DNA of 54,570 nt from Burkholderiales bacterium (GTDB lineage Bacteria; Pseudomonadota; Gammaproteobacteria; Burkholderiales; Burkholderiaceae_C), in assembly GCA_026932235.1 (NCBI GenBank), contig JAIXKR010000138.1:28187-82756 (forward strand), written 5' to 3'. Position 1 is the stretch's first letter; each line of letters starts with the position of its first letter. A program made the translations under genes and the position numbers. This document shows, piece after piece, positions 24,277 through 33,736 of this stretch. The notes under the pieces were generated by a model, which was not told where the DNA came from, ran no database searches, and was given only the letters and a program-made list of their open reading frames with translations.

Positions 24277-25053
24277 TCAGCGGCGCAGGCCGCCGTAGCT
24301 CGCCCACGGCGTCGCCACGAGGTACCCGGCGTCGACGGGCAGGTTGATGCCGGTGATCGCCGACGCCCGGTCCGATGCCAAGAAGGCCACCGCGTTCGCG
24401 ATCTCGCGCGGCTCGATCAAACGGCCGAGCGCCGCGTGCGTGGTCATCGCGCCGGTCTCCAGCGTGCGCGTCGTGATGCCCTTCTCGAGCGCCGGCGTGT
24501 GCGTGAAGCCGGGCGACACGGCGTTGACGCGTACGCCCTTGGGGCCCCACTCCGCCGCCAGGCATTCGGTCAGGTTGATGACGCCGGCCTTGGCCGGGCC
24601 GTACGAGTGCAGGGGCCCCGACCCCATGCCGGCCACCGACGCGATGTTGACGATCGCGCCGCTGCCGCGCTGCGCCATCGCGGCGCCGAAGCGCGCGCAG
24701 CATAGGTAGGTGCCGCGCAGGTCGATGCGGGCGACGAAGTCCCATTCGCGCAAGCTCAGTTCCTCGGGCGGCAGCGTGCGTTGCAGTACGCCGGCACTGT
24801 TGACCAGCACGTTCGGCACGCCGCAGCGCGCCTGCACGGCAGCGACCAGCGCCTCGACCGATTGTTCTTCGCCGACGTCGAGCACCAGCGCGATGCCGCC
24901 GATTGCCTCGGCCACTGCCTGCGCCGCAGCTTCGTTGCGATCGGCCACGATTACCCGCGCACCGGTGCCTGCGAGCAAAGCTGCGCAGGCCTCGCCGATG
25001 CCGCTGGCGCCGCCCGTCACTACGGCAACCTGATCTGAGAAATCCAACTCCAT
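24277..25053 (-). CDS. short-chain dehydrogenase/reductase
   Basis: 258 aa. Classical SDR: cofactor motif 'VTGGASGIGEACAA' (about 12-25), an Asp in 'VIVADRN' after the second strand (favours NAD), 'NSAG' (about 85-88), the catalytic Ser in 'NIASVAGMGSG' and 'SYGPAKAGV' with the YxxxK pair. It oxidises a secondary alcohol or reduces a ketone, probably a 3-hydroxyacyl-CoA or ring hydroxyl (IpdF, of HIP degradation, is an SDR of this type). It overlaps the upstream ligase gene by 34 bp and is the last gene of the iclR-led operon. Confidence 0.9.
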   Translation of the reverse strand: MELDFSDQVAVVTGGASGIGEACAALLAGTGARVIVADRNEAAAQAVAEAIGGIALVLDVGEEQSVEALVAAVQARCGVPNVLVNSAGVLQRTLPPEELSLREWDFVARIDLRGTYLCCARFGAAMAQRGSGAIVNIASVAGMGSGPLHSYGPAKAGVINLTECLAAEWGPKGVRVNAVSPGFTHTPALEKGITTRTLETGAMTTHAALGRLIEPREIANAVAFLASDRASAITGINLPVDAGYLVATPWASYGGLRR

Positions 25054-26561
25054 GTCGCGCTCCCTGTCGATGTGAGTTCTGCACGCAGCATGCGCTTAAG
25101 CACCTTTCCCGATGGTAGACGCGGCAGCGAGTCACGCAGCACCAGTTCCTTCGGCAGCTTGAAGCCGCCGAGCTTGCCGCGGCAGAAGGTCTGGAGCTCG
25201 TCGAGCGTGAGGCTAGTGCCGGGCCGCAGGACCACCACCGCGACCACGCGCTCGCCCCAGCGTTCGTCGGGCAGGCCCACCGCCGCGGCTTCCAGCACCT
25301 GCGGCAGCTGGTACAGCACGCGTTCGACCTCGCTGCTGGCAATGTTCTCGCCGCCGCTGATGATCATGTCCTTCTTGCGGTCGGTGAGGAACAGAAAGCC
25401 CTCGGCATCGAGGTAACCGATGTCGCCGGTACGAAACCAGTGGCCCGGGTGGAAGCTGGCCGCGGTCTTCTCCGGATCGCGCCAGTAGCCGCCGGTGACC
25501 TTGGGGCCGCGCAGGCAGATTTCACCGGCCTCGCCGCACGGCAGCGCGCCGCCATCGTCGTCGCAGATGCGGATTTCGACGTGCGGCAGCGCGCGCCCGG
25601 TCGAGCCGATCTTCTCGATCTCGCGCCCGGCCTCCATCAGCGTGTCGCCGGAGCAGCTCTCGGTCAGACCGTAGCCGTCGATGTAGCGGCCGCGTTTGAA
25701 GAGCGAGACGAACTCGCGGATGCGTTCTTCGGGCGTGCGCTCGCCACCGCCAATCTGCCAGCGAAAACTGCTCACGTCGAAGCGCTGGCGATCCGGCAGT
25801 GCCAGCAGGCGGTTCAGCATCACCGGCGCCATCCAGCCGGCGGTCAGGCGTTCGCGCGCGATCAGCGCCAGGGTCTCCTCGGGCTCGAACTCGCGCTGCA
25901 CCGCGAGCATGCCGCCCATCTGCAGCACCGCCAGGCCCGGCAGATCGAACGCGCCGACGTGGTAGAGCGGCCCGACCACGAGCAGCCTTTCGCCGCCATG
26001 CAGGCCGAGCACGGCGATGTGGTCCAGGCACTTCCAGTGGTAGTTGGCGTAGGAATGGATCACGCCCTTGGGGCGGTCGGTGGTGCCCGAGGTGTACATC
26101 AGCCGGAACAGGTCCTCGGGCCGGCGCACCTGCGGCGCCCACACCGGCTCGGCCACGGGCCCGAGGCGGCGGCTGTCGGATTGCGCCGCTTCGTCGACCA
26201 CCACCACGTTGCCGAAGCCGCCCGCCAACGGGCGCAGTTCCTCGTCCACCAGCAGCAGCTTCACCCCCGCGTGGCCGACGATGTAGTCCACCTCGTCGGC
26301 GCCCAACCGGTAGTTGATGGGCAGCAGCACCGCGCCCAGGTGGCTCACGGCCAGCGCCAGCTCAATGAAGGCAGCGCTGTTCTTCATCAGCAGCGCGACG
26401 ACGTCGCCTTCGCCGATGCCGCGTGCGCGCAGGCTGCCGGCGGTGGCGGCCAGGCGTGCCGCAAGGTAGCCATAGCCCTGACGCTGGTCGCGGTACAGCA
26501 GCGCCGGTCGCGCGGGCTCGGCGCGCGCCCAGCGCAGGATGGCGGCACTCAAGTTGACCAT
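25020..26561 (-). CDS. AMP-forming acyl-CoA synthetase
   Basis: 513 aa from ATG 26561 with GAGGAG about 6-8 bases upstream. All adenylation motifs are present: P-loop 'MYTSGTTDRPKG' (about 155-166), 'IDGYGLTESCSG', hinge 'GDIGYLDAEGFLFLTDR', 'ISGGENIASSEVE' and the catalytic Lys in 'LPRLPSGKVLKRML'. The length and motifs fit the FadD3/medium-chain or aryl-CoA synthetase group. It is the third acyl-CoA ligase type in the window, so at least three different acids or intermediates are probably activated. It overlaps the SDR gene by 34 bp and lies 26 bp after an acyl-CoA dehydrogenase gene. Confidence 0.93.
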   Translation of the reverse strand: MVNLSAAILRWARAEPARPALLYRDQRQGYGYLAARLAATAGSLRARGIGEGDVVALLMKNSAAFIELALAVSHLGAVLLPINYRLGADEVDYIVGHAGVKLLLVDEELRPLAGGFGNVVVVDEAAQSDSRRLGPVAEPVWAPQVRRPEDLFRLMYTSGTTDRPKGVIHSYANYHWKCLDHIAVLGLHGGERLLVVGPLYHVGAFDLPGLAVLQMGGMLAVQREFEPEETLALIARERLTAGWMAPVMLNRLLALPDRQRFDVSSFRWQIGGGERTPEERIREFVSLFKRGRYIDGYGLTESCSGDTLMEAGREIEKIGSTGRALPHVEIRICDDDGGALPCGEAGEICLRGPKVTGGYWRDPEKTAASFHPGHWFRTGDIGYLDAEGFLFLTDRKKDMIISGGENIASSEVERVLYQLPQVLEAAAVGLPDERWGERVVAVVVLRPGTSLTLDELQTFCRGKLGGFKLPKELVLRDSLPRLPSGKVLKRMLRAELTSTGSATWSWISQIRLP

Positions 26562-26587
26562 GCAGATCTCCTCGGGGACTGGCGCGC

Positions 26588-27760
26588 TCAGTACGAGCGC
26601 GGCATGCCCAGGTCGTGGTTGGCGACGTAGTTGAGGATCATCTCTTCGGACACCGGTGCGAAGCGGAACAGCCGCGCATCGCGCCACAGCCGCTCGACGT
26701 GAAATTCGGTGGCGTAGCCCATGCCGCCCATGGTCTGCATGGCACGTTCGGTGGCGCGGGCCACGGCTTGCGCGGCCAGCAACTTGGCGCCGTTGGCCTC
26801 GCTGCCGTAGGGCAGTCCCATGTCGCAGTTGACCGCCGCCTTGTGGTTGAGCAGGCGCGCCGCCTCGACTTCGACATGGCATTGCGCGAGCGGGAACTGC
26901 AGCCCCTGGTAGCTCGAGACCGGCTTGTCGCCGAAGACCTTGCGTTCGTTGCCGTACTTCACCGCCAGCTTGATCGCCAGTTCGCCGGTGCCGGCCAGCG
27001 CTGCGGTGGTGACGATGCGCTCGGTGTTGAGCACATCGAGCAGTTCGTGCCAGCCGCGATGCAAGGTGCCGACGAGCTCGCCCGGCGCGATGCGCACGTC
27101 GTCGAAGAAGACGCTGCTCGACGCCAGCGTGCGCGTGCCGACCTTGTCGATCGCGGTGTGCGTCAGGCCCTTGCGCTCGACGTCGACCATGAACATCGAC
27201 AGGCCGTCGCTGCGCGATTTGCACTCGGCGAGCTTCTTGGTGCGCGCCACCACCAGCATCTTCGCCGCGTCGGGCACGCCGGTGATCCAGATCTTTCGGC
27301 CGTTCAGGCGCCAGCCGTCGCCGTCGGCCTCGGCATAGGTTCGCAGCTCCAGCGTGTTGGTGCCGGCGTCGGGCTCGGTCAGCGCCATGCAGCAGTTGAT
27401 CTCGCCCGAGACGATCTTCGGCAGCAGCTCGCCCTTCATCGCGGGCGTGCCGAAGCGCGACAACGCGACGCCGCCAAAGATCGGATTGATCATGAAGAGC
27501 TGTCCGACGGTCGCGCCGCCGCCGCAGGACGCCAGCGTCTCGACCACCAGCGCCAGCTCGAACATGCCCAGGCCGGCCCCGCCGACCTCGGTGGGCAGCG
27601 CGGCGCCACACAGGCCGGCGTCGCAGACAGCGCGCCAGAACTCCTTCGGGAACGCCTTGGCGGCGTCCTGCTTGCGCCAGTACTCGAGGCCGAAGCGGTC
27701 GCCGACCTTGCGCGCCGCGTCGATCATCTGCCGCTGTTCATCCGAGAGTCGAAAGTCCAT
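26588..27760 (-). CDS. acyl-CoA dehydrogenase
   Basis: 390 aa from ATG 27760. Domain order: N-terminal helices ('MDFRLSDEQRQMIDAARKVG'), beta domain beginning at 'CCMALTEPDAGTNTLELRT' (about 119-137) with the FAD-facing TEPDAGTN, then the C-terminal helical domain with 'MQTMGGMGYATEFHVERLWR' (about 343-362) and 'RDARLFRFAPVSEEMILNYV'. It is part of the operon headed by iclR, 18 bp after the E2 gene. It dehydrogenates an acyl-CoA; substrate not known. Confidence 0.92.
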   Translation of the reverse strand: MDFRLSDEQRQMIDAARKVGDRFGLEYWRKQDAAKAFPKEFWRAVCDAGLCGAALPTEVGGAGLGMFELALVVETLASCGGGATVGQLFMINPIFGGVALSRFGTPAMKGELLPKIVSGEINCCMALTEPDAGTNTLELRTYAEADGDGWRLNGRKIWITGVPDAAKMLVVARTKKLAECKSRSDGLSMFMVDVERKGLTHTAIDKVGTRTLASSSVFFDDVRIAPGELVGTLHRGWHELLDVLNTERIVTTAALAGTGELAIKLAVKYGNERKVFGDKPVSSYQGLQFPLAQCHVEVEAARLLNHKAAVNCDMGLPYGSEANGAKLLAAQAVARATERAMQTMGGMGYATEFHVERLWRDARLFRFAPVSEEMILNYVANHDLGMPRSY

Positions 27761-27778
27761 CGTGAGCCCCTGTGCCAG

Positions 27779-29023
27779 CTAGTCGAACAACAAGCGAGTC
27801 GGATGGGCCAGTCCATCGACGATCTCGCTCAGCAGCGCGGCGCCACCAACTCCGTCGAGCACCCGGTGGTCGAGCGACAACACCAGCGCAATTTCGCGCC
27901 GCAGCGCCGGCTGGCCGCGCGCGTCGGGACGGAACAGCTCGCGCACGCTGCCGACGCCGAGGATCATCGACTGGCCGGGCACGATGATCGAGGTCATCGC
28001 GGTCAGGCCGTGCATGCCGGCATTCGACACCGTGATGGCACCACCGGCCATCTCGTCGGCACCGAGCCGACCCGCACGCGCACGTTCGGCCAGGGTGTTG
28101 GCCCGGCGCGCCAGATCGATCAGGCTCAGGCGCCCTGCATCGCGCACCAACGGCACGCGCAAACCGTATTCGGTGTGCACGGCCACGCCGACGTCGCTGC
28201 CGTCAAGCAGCAGCGCGCCCTGCGGCGTCCATATTCGATTCAATTCGGGCAGCGCGCGCAGCGCCCGGCCCACGGCCGCGACGAAGAAATGGTTGAGCGT
28301 CAGTCGCGGCTCGGTCTGAGGGTCTTTCAGCTTGGCGTAGAGGTCGAGCAGACACGAAACCTCGGCCTCGCGCGCCAGGTAGAAGTGCGGAATGTCCTGC
28401 TTGGCGGCGGTCAACCGCGCGGCCGTGGCCTGCTGCACCCCGGTGAACGGTTGCAGGCGGCCGGCAGCCGTGCCGGGGGCCGCTGGCGCAGGCGGCTGCA
28501 AGCGGTAGGCCGCCAGCGCGCGGTTCGCCTCCGTCGCGGATGCAGTGGCGGCCGGCGGCGACGGCGCGGGCGCAGGCGTCGGTGTGGGAACGGATGTCCG
28601 CGCCTTCAGCGCGGCGTCGACATCACTCGCCCGCACTCGACCGCGCGGCCCCGAGCCCGTCACGTCGGCGAGCGCAACCTGATGGTCGCGCGCCAGACGG
28701 CGAGCGAAGGGTGTGACCGGCCGGCGTGCGGTGGTGGCGACCGAGTCGGCTGGGTCGGCCACGGCGACTGATGCGATCGACGGCACGCCGTCGTCCCAAT
28801 GCCCGACCACCGCACCGACCGGCACGGTCTCGCCCACCGCGACCAGCGGCGCCCCCATCACGCCGTCGCTTGCGGCCGCGATTTCGGTCGCCGCCTTGTC
28901 GTTCTCGACCACGAACACGCAGTCGCCGGCCTTGAAGCGCGCGCCGGGCGCGAGCGTCCACTCGGCCAGCGCACCTTCGGTCATCGTCAGGCCCAGCTTG
29001 GGCATGAGCCAGTCTCTGCGCAC
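27779..29023 (-). CDS. 2-oxo-acid dehydrogenase E2 (dihydrolipoyl acyltransferase)
   Basis: 414 aa from GTG 29023, 4 bp after the preceding stop; ATG 29005 is an alternative that would begin directly at MPKLG. One lipoyl domain ('MPKLGLTMTEG' to about residue 80) with the lipoylated Lys in 'VENDKAATEI' (about 43), a peripheral subunit-binding domain ('VTPFARRLARDHQ' to 'RGRVRASDVDAAL'), a Pro/Ala-rich linker, and the catalytic domain ending with 'LSLDHRVLDGVGG' (HxxxD). It transfers the acyl group from lipoamide to CoA. E1-alpha and E1-beta are just upstream; an E3 gene is not in the window. Confidence 0.92.
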   Translation of the reverse strand: MRRDWLMPKLGLTMTEGALAEWTLAPGARFKAGDCVFVVENDKAATEIAAASDGVMGAPLVAVGETVPVGAVVGHWDDGVPSIASVAVADPADSVATTARRPVTPFARRLARDHQVALADVTGSGPRGRVRASDVDAALKARTSVPTPTPAPAPSPPAATASATEANRALAAYRLQPPAPAAPGTAAGRLQPFTGVQQATAARLTAAKQDIPHFYLAREAEVSCLLDLYAKLKDPQTEPRLTLNHFFVAAVGRALRALPELNRIWTPQGALLLDGSDVGVAVHTEYGLRVPLVRDAGRLSLIDLARRANTLAERARAGRLGADEMAGGAITVSNAGMHGLTAMTSIIVPGQSMILGVGSVRELFRPDARGQPALRREIALVLSLDHRVLDGVGGAALLSEIVDGLAHPTRLLFD

Positions 29024-29027
29024 GACC

Positions 29028-29831
29028 TCAGGTCCCTTTGAATTCGGCCTTGCGCTTCTCGAGGAACGCGCGGCAGCCCTCGTGCGCATCGTTGCTGTCG
29101 AGCACCAGGCCGATCATCGCCTGCTCGTGCGCCAACGCCGCGGGCAGCGGCATCTCCAGGCCCTGGCGCAAGGTGCGCTTGAGCAGCTTGAGCACCAGCG
29201 GCGACTTCTCTGCGATGCGCGTGGCCAACGCCAGCGTCTCTTCGAGCAGCTTGGCACGCGGCACGGTACGGTTGCACAGCCCCAGCGCCACCGCCTCGGC
29301 GGCGCTGATCTGGTCGCCGGTGAACATCAGCTCCTTGGCGCGGCACAGCGGGATCTGGCGAATCAAACGCTGCGTGCCGCCCGCGCCGGGAAACAGGCCG
29401 AGCGTGATCTCGGGCAGGCCGAGCTTGGCTTCCTCGGCCACCAGGCGGATGTCCAGCGCCAGCAGCAACTCGGTGCCGCCGCCGAGCGCCCAGCCGTTGA
29501 TGGCGCCGAGCGTCGGCTTGTCGCAGCTGTCGAAGCGCGTGAACAAACGATGGATCACTTCTGCGAACTGTTCGTAGTGCGGCAGCCCGCGCCGGCTGTC
29601 GAGATCGGCGATGTCCCCGCCGGCCACGAAGGCCCGTTCGCCTGCTCCGGTGACGACGATGGCACGCACCGCATCGTCGGCCTCGAAGGCCGCGAGCGCG
29701 GCGTCGAGCGCATGCATGGTGGGCACGTCGATCGCATTCAGGGTCTTCGGCCGGTTGATCGTCAGCAGGCCCACCGGGCCGCGCTTTTCGCTCAGGATGC
29801 TGTCGTTAGCCATGGGTGTCTCCGTGTTCAT
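29028..29831 (-). CDS. enoyl-CoA hydratase
   Basis: 267 aa from ATG 29831, overlapping the E1-beta stop (ATGA); ATG 29813 is an alternative start. The crotonase motifs are intact: 'ERAFVAGGDIADL' for the oxyanion hole, 'NGWALGGGTELLLALDI' with the first catalytic Glu and 'LGLPEITLGLFPGAGG' with the second. With both Glu it should be a true hydratase. It lies between the E1 and E2 genes of the dehydrogenase complex, an unusual insertion that suggests its product or substrate is directly linked to the 2-oxo-acid step. Confidence 0.92.
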   Translation of the reverse strand: MNTETPMANDSILSEKRGPVGLLTINRPKTLNAIDVPTMHALDAALAAFEADDAVRAIVVTGAGERAFVAGGDIADLDSRRGLPHYEQFAEVIHRLFTRFDSCDKPTLGAINGWALGGGTELLLALDIRLVAEEAKLGLPEITLGLFPGAGGTQRLIRQIPLCRAKELMFTGDQISAAEAVALGLCNRTVPRAKLLEETLALATRIAEKSPLVLKLLKRTLRQGLEMPLPAALAHEQAMIGLVLDSNDAHEGCRAFLEKRKAEFKGT

Positions 29832-30811
29832 TCGAGGGTGCGGCGCACGGCCTTGACGATGGCCGCGGTGCCGATGTTGTAGCCCTGCTCCAGCGACTTG
29901 GCGAAGGGCACCGGCATGAAGGGCGCGCCGACGCGCACCACCGGTGCATCGAGTTGGTCGAAGCCTTCGTCGGCCATCGTCGCGGCGATCTCGGCACCGA
30001 CGCCGAAGGCCTGCACCGCCTCATGCACGATCACCGCACGGTGGGTGCGCGCCAGCGACGCGAGCACGGTGGCGCGGTCCCAGGGCTGCAGGCTTCGCAG
30101 GTCGATCACCTCGACCTCGATGCCCTCGCCGGCCAATTCCTGCGCCGCCGCCAGCGAGGTATGCACGGTCGCGCCGTAGGTCACCAGCGTCACGTCGCGG
30201 CCGGCGCGAACGGTCCTGGCCTTGCCGAGTTCGTCGCGCACCGACACGTCGACCGGGCCCTTGCTGCCGTACAGGCCCTTGTGTTCGATGAAGATCACCG
30301 GGTCCGGGTCTTCGATGGCGGCGCGCAGCAGGCCGTAGGCATCGGCCGGCGTGGCCGCGCACACGACCTTGAGGCCAGGCACATGCGCCAGCCAGGCTTC
30401 GAGACATTGCGAATGCTGCGGCCCGGCGCTCAAGCCCCCGCCGTGCGGCGTGCGCAATACCATCGGCACGTTGCATTGGCCACCGAACATGAAGCGCGCC
30501 TTGGCCGCCTGGTTCACCAGGGCGTCCATCGCCAGCGTGATGAAGTCCATGAACATGATCTCGACCACCGGGCGCAGGCCCGACAGCGCGGCGCCGACCG
30601 CCGCGGAAACGATGCTCGCCTCGGAGATGGGGGTGTCGAGCACACGCTTCGGCCCGAATTCGTCGAGCAGGCCGCGCGTCGCCTTGAACGAGCCGCCGGG
30701 CGCGCCGATGTCCTCGCCCATCACGATGACGCGCGGGTCGGCGGCCATGCTGTCGCGCAGCGCCTGTGCAACGCTGGCCATGTACTTCATCTCGGTCGGG
30801 CCGGCGCTCAA
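29828..30811 (-). CDS. 2-oxo-acid dehydrogenase E1 component, beta subunit
   Basis: 327 aa from ATG 30811, overlapping the E1-alpha stop by 4 bp. 'VIVMGEDIGAPGGSFKATRG' (about 28-47) holds the ThDP-activating Glu region; 'DTPISEASIVSAAVGAALSG' and 'PVVEIMFMDFITLAMDALVN' are conserved in pyruvate, acetoin and branched-chain E1-beta. 'TPHGGGLSAGPQHSQ' is the substrate-side loop. The C-terminal transketolase domain runs from 'TLVTYGATVHTSLAAAQEL'. The family oxidatively decarboxylates 2-oxo acids or cleaves acetoin; the specificity is unknown. Confidence 0.93.
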   Translation of the reverse strand: MSAGPTEMKYMASVAQALRDSMAADPRVIVMGEDIGAPGGSFKATRGLLDEFGPKRVLDTPISEASIVSAAVGAALSGLRPVVEIMFMDFITLAMDALVNQAAKARFMFGGQCNVPMVLRTPHGGGLSAGPQHSQCLEAWLAHVPGLKVVCAATPADAYGLLRAAIEDPDPVIFIEHKGLYGSKGPVDVSVRDELGKARTVRAGRDVTLVTYGATVHTSLAAAQELAGEGIEVEVIDLRSLQPWDRATVLASLARTHRAVIVHEAVQAFGVGAEIAATMADEGFDQLDAPVVRVGAPFMPVPFAKSLEQGYNIGTAAIVKAVRRTLE

Positions 30812-31779
30812 GAGATCGTCTCAGTGTAGACGCCGGCAAAGGCGGGTTCGAAAGCCGGCAGCCCATCGGAACGCGCACCGGCGATCGCGGCTTCGATGCG
30901 CCGTGCAACCTCGGCTGCCGCTGCATCCAGCACCACTTCGGCGACGCCCGCGGCGAGCAAGGCGGCGTGAGTGCGTGCCAGCGGATCGGTGCTGGCGCCC
31001 GCCTGCATCTCGTCGGCGCTGCGGTACTTCTGCGGGTCGCCTTCGAAGTGACCGCGCACGCGGTGCGTCTTGCATTCGAGCACACGCGGACCCAGGCCCT
31101 CGCGGATGGCGGCCACCGCGCGCGCGGCCGCAGCGGCGACCGCGAGCACATCGTTGCCGTCCACGCCTTCGTGAACGATGCCGAAGGCCGCAGCCAACGC
31201 ATCCAGCCGCGCCGCGAACTGGCGCGAGGTGGGCGAGAACTCGGACCAGCCGTTGTTCTCGCACACCAGCAGCAGCGGCGACTTCCACAGCGCGGCCATG
31301 TTCAGCGTCTCGTGCAGCACGCCTTCGGCCATCGCGCCGTCGCCGAAGAAGCTGACTGCCAGCCCGCCGCTGCCGAGCACCGACTGCGCGATGGCGCTGC
31401 CCAACGCGATCGGGATGCCGGCACCGACGATGCCATTGGCACCCAGGATGCCCAGGCTGGTATCGGCCACGTGCATCGACCCGCCACGGCCCCGGCAGAT
31501 GCCGCCCGCACGGCCCATGATCTCCTTGAAGAAGCCGTCCAGCGCCAGCCCGCGCGCCAGCACATGGCCGTGGCCGCGGTGCGTGGTGGCCAGCGTGTCG
31601 CCGGGTGCCAGTGCCGATGCCACGCCGGCGGCGATGGCCTCCTGGCCGATGCTCAGGTGGATGAAGCCCGGCACCTCGCCGTCGGCAAACAGTTTCGTCA
31701 GTGCCGTCTCTGCCTGGCGCACCAGCAGCATCGTGCGGTACAGCGCGAACAGGCGTTCGCTGTCGTTCGCGGCCGCCAT
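30808..31779 (-). CDS. 2-oxo-acid dehydrogenase E1 component, alpha subunit
   Basis: 323 aa from ATG 31779, which starts 2 bp after the upstream stop; an in-frame GTG at 31818 would overlap it by 37 bp. The ThDP motif 'FFGDGAMAEGVLHETLNM' to 'CENNGWSEFSP' (GDG...NN) is intact. 'GFIHLSIGQEAIAAGVASAL' and 'TTHRGHGHVLARG' match acetoin/pyruvate dehydrogenase E1-alpha, and 'RGRGGSMHVAD' is the conserved phosphate-binding loop. 'KTHRVRGHFEGDPQKYR' is the C-terminal conserved block seen in acetoin dehydrogenase-like E1. Coupled to E1-beta by a 4-bp overlap. Confidence 0.92.
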   Translation of the reverse strand: MAAANDSERLFALYRTMLLVRQAETALTKLFADGEVPGFIHLSIGQEAIAAGVASALAPGDTLATTHRGHGHVLARGLALDGFFKEIMGRAGGICRGRGGSMHVADTSLGILGANGIVGAGIPIALGSAIAQSVLGSGGLAVSFFGDGAMAEGVLHETLNMAALWKSPLLLVCENNGWSEFSPTSRQFAARLDALAAAFGIVHEGVDGNDVLAVAAAAARAVAAIREGLGPRVLECKTHRVRGHFEGDPQKYRSADEMQAGASTDPLARTHAALLAAGVAEVVLDAAAAEVARRIEAAIAGARSDGLPAFEPAFAGVYTETIS

Positions 31780-31781
31780 GC

Positions 31782-32591
31782 TCAGGCGCCGCTGCCGGGC
31801 TTGCGCTTGGCCGGCCACTCGAAGGCCCGCGGCTGCTTGTTCAGGAAGCGCGCCACCGCGTCCTGGTGGTAGTCAGTCTTCATCACCATGGCCTGCGCCG
31901 CAGCCTCGAGTTCGGACAGCGTGTCCTGGTCGAGGTTGAACGAGCGGTTGAGGATGTTCTTGGAGATGCCGATGGCCTGCGTCGCCGCGCCGTGGAAGCG
32001 CGTCGCCATCGCCAGCGCCTCATCGAGCAACTGGTCTTCGGGCACGACTTCGTAGACGATGCCGAGCGAGCGCGCTTCTTCGGCATCGACCTCGCGCGCC
32101 GAGAACACCAGTTCCTTGGCGCGCATCAGGCCGACCACACGGGGCAGCAGGTAGAACGCGCCAAGGTCGGGCACCAGCCCGACGCGGGTGAACACCGCGC
32201 AGAAGCGCGCGCTGGGCGAGGCCAGCACGAAGTCGCAGGCCAGCGACAGGATGAAGCCGGCGCCGAAGGCGGGGCCGTGCACCGCCGCGATCACCGGCTT
32301 TTCGAGGTTGACCAGCTCGCGGAACCAGACATGCAGGCGGCGGATGCGGTCGCGGTCGGCGAACACCGGGCGCTTCTCGGAGGACAGCGACTTCAGGTCG
32401 CCCCCGGCGCAAAAGGCCTTGCCGCTGCCGGTGATGACGACGGCGCGCACCTCGGCGGTGTCGCGGGCCTCGTACACCGCCTCTGCAATGCCCTGGCGCA
32501 TTTCCAGGTCGAAGGCGTTGCGCAGTTCGGGCTTGTTCAGCCGGATGACGAGTGTGGCGCCGTGGCGCTCACGCAATACGGAATCGCTCAT
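31782..32591 (-). CDS. enoyl-CoA isomerase/PaaG-like crotonase family protein
   Basis: 269 aa from ATG 32591, overlapping the acyl-CoA dehydrogenase stop by 4 bp. Crotonase fold with '[13 protein letters not shown]' as oxyanion-hole segment. The first hydratase Glu is replaced ('[17 protein letters not shown]') and the second motif reads '[18 protein letters not shown]', with Asp where PaaG-type isomerases have their catalytic Asp. It is therefore more likely a Delta3-Delta2 enoyl-CoA isomerase or a PaaG-like ring isomerase than a hydratase. This is a judgement from motif position only. Confidence 0.82.
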   Translation of the reverse strand: MSDSVLRERHGATLVIRLNKPELRNAFDLEMRQGIAEAVYEARDTAEVRAVVITGSGKAFCAGGDLKSLSSEKRPVFADRDRIRRLHVWFRELVNLEKPVIAAVHGPAFGAGFILSLACDFVLASPSARFCAVFTRVGLVPDLGAFYLLPRVVGLMRAKELVFSAREVDAEEARSLGIVYEVVPEDQLLDEALAMATRFHGAATQAIGISKNILNRSFNLDQDTLSELEAAAQAMVMKTDYHQDAVARFLNKQPRAFEWPAKRKPGSGA

Positions 32592-33736
32592 GTCTTGAAT
32601 CCCAGGTCACGCGCAATGATGTTGCGCTGAATGTCGCTGGTGCCCTCGCCGATGACGTAGACGAGGGCGTCGCGGTGGATGCGGCCGACCGGGTACTCGC
32701 GCATGATCCCGGCGCCGCCGTGAATGCGGATGGCGGCCTCGCTGACCGAGACCGCCGCCTCGCTGGCCACCAGCTTGACCTTGGCGGCGGTGGCCGCGTC
32801 CAGCGTGCCTTGGTCGACCCGCCAGGCGCCGTAGTACACCAACCAGCGCGCGGCCTCGATCTGCGCGGCCATGTCGGCCAGGCGGTGGCCCACGGCCTGG
32901 TAGTCGCCGACGCGTTTGCCGGCGACCACGCGGTCGCGGGCGTAGACCAGCGCCGCCTCGTAGGCCGCGCGCGCCATGCCCAGGGCGTTGGCGGCCACGC
33001 CGACGCGGTTCTCGCTCAAGGAGTCGAGGATCACCGGGTAGGTGCCTTCGCGGGCACCGAGCAGCGCCTCGTCGGGCACGAGCACGTTGTCGAAGTGGAT
33101 CAGTGCGGTCTCGGAGCCGCGGATGCCCTCCTTGCGCAGCTTGGACATGGCCACGCCGGCGTTGGGCAGCTCGACGATGAACAGGCTGATCGCCTCGGGC
33201 GTGAGCTCGGCCCGCGTGCGCGCCGCCACAAGCATGAAGTCGGCGATGGGCGCGTTCGTGATGTAGAGCTTGCTGCCGTCGATGCGCCAGCCCCCGTCCA
33301 CGCGCGTGGCCTTGGTGCGCAAGGCGCGCACGTTGGAGCCGCCGTCGGGTTCGCTCAAGGCGAAGGCGGCGATTTTCCGCCCCGCCAGCGCCGGCACGAA
33401 ACAGCGCGCGCGCTGTTCGGGCGTGCCGGCACGCCAGATCGGCCAGATGCCCAGGTGCGAATGCGCCGACCAGCTCGATGCGAAGGCCTGGCTGCAGAAG
33501 CTCAGCTCCTCACGGACGATGCAGTCGCTGATCTTGTCCATGCCGCTGCCGCCGACTGCCTCGGGATAGCGCACGCCGAGCAGGCCGAGTTCACCCCAGC
33601 GGCGGAACACTTCGCGCGGGAAGGACTCTTCTTCTTCGGCCCTTGTCACCAGCGGCGCCAGCTCTTCACGGCACATGCGGCGCACTGTTTCGCGCACAGC
33701 CTCGTTTTCGGCGGAGAAGCCAAAATCCAGGCTCAT
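32588..33736 (-). CDS. acyl-CoA dehydrogenase
   Basis: 382 aa from ATG 33736. '[20 protein letters not shown]' is the FAD/substrate segment of the beta domain, '[17 protein letters not shown]' the following strand, and '[20 protein letters not shown]' with '[19 protein letters not shown]' the C-terminal FAD/acyl-pocket region of typical length. It is directly coupled to the iclR gene by an ATGA overlap and is the first catabolic gene of its operon. Confidence 0.93.
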   Translation of the reverse strand: MSLDFGFSAENEAVRETVRRMCREELAPLVTRAEEEESFPREVFRRWGELGLLGVRYPEAVGGSGMDKISDCIVREELSFCSQAFASSWSAHSHLGIWPIWRAGTPEQRARCFVPALAGRKIAAFALSEPDGGSNVRALRTKATRVDGGWRIDGSKLYITNAPIADFMLVAARTRAELTPEAISLFIVELPNAGVAMSKLRKEGIRGSETALIHFDNVLVPDEALLGAREGTYPVILDSLSENRVGVAANALGMARAAYEAALVYARDRVVAGKRVGDYQAVGHRLADMAAQIEAARWLVYYGAWRVDQGTLDAATAAKVKLVASEAAVSVSEAAIRIHGGAGIMREYPVGRIHRDALVYVIGEGTSDIQRNIIARDLGFKT

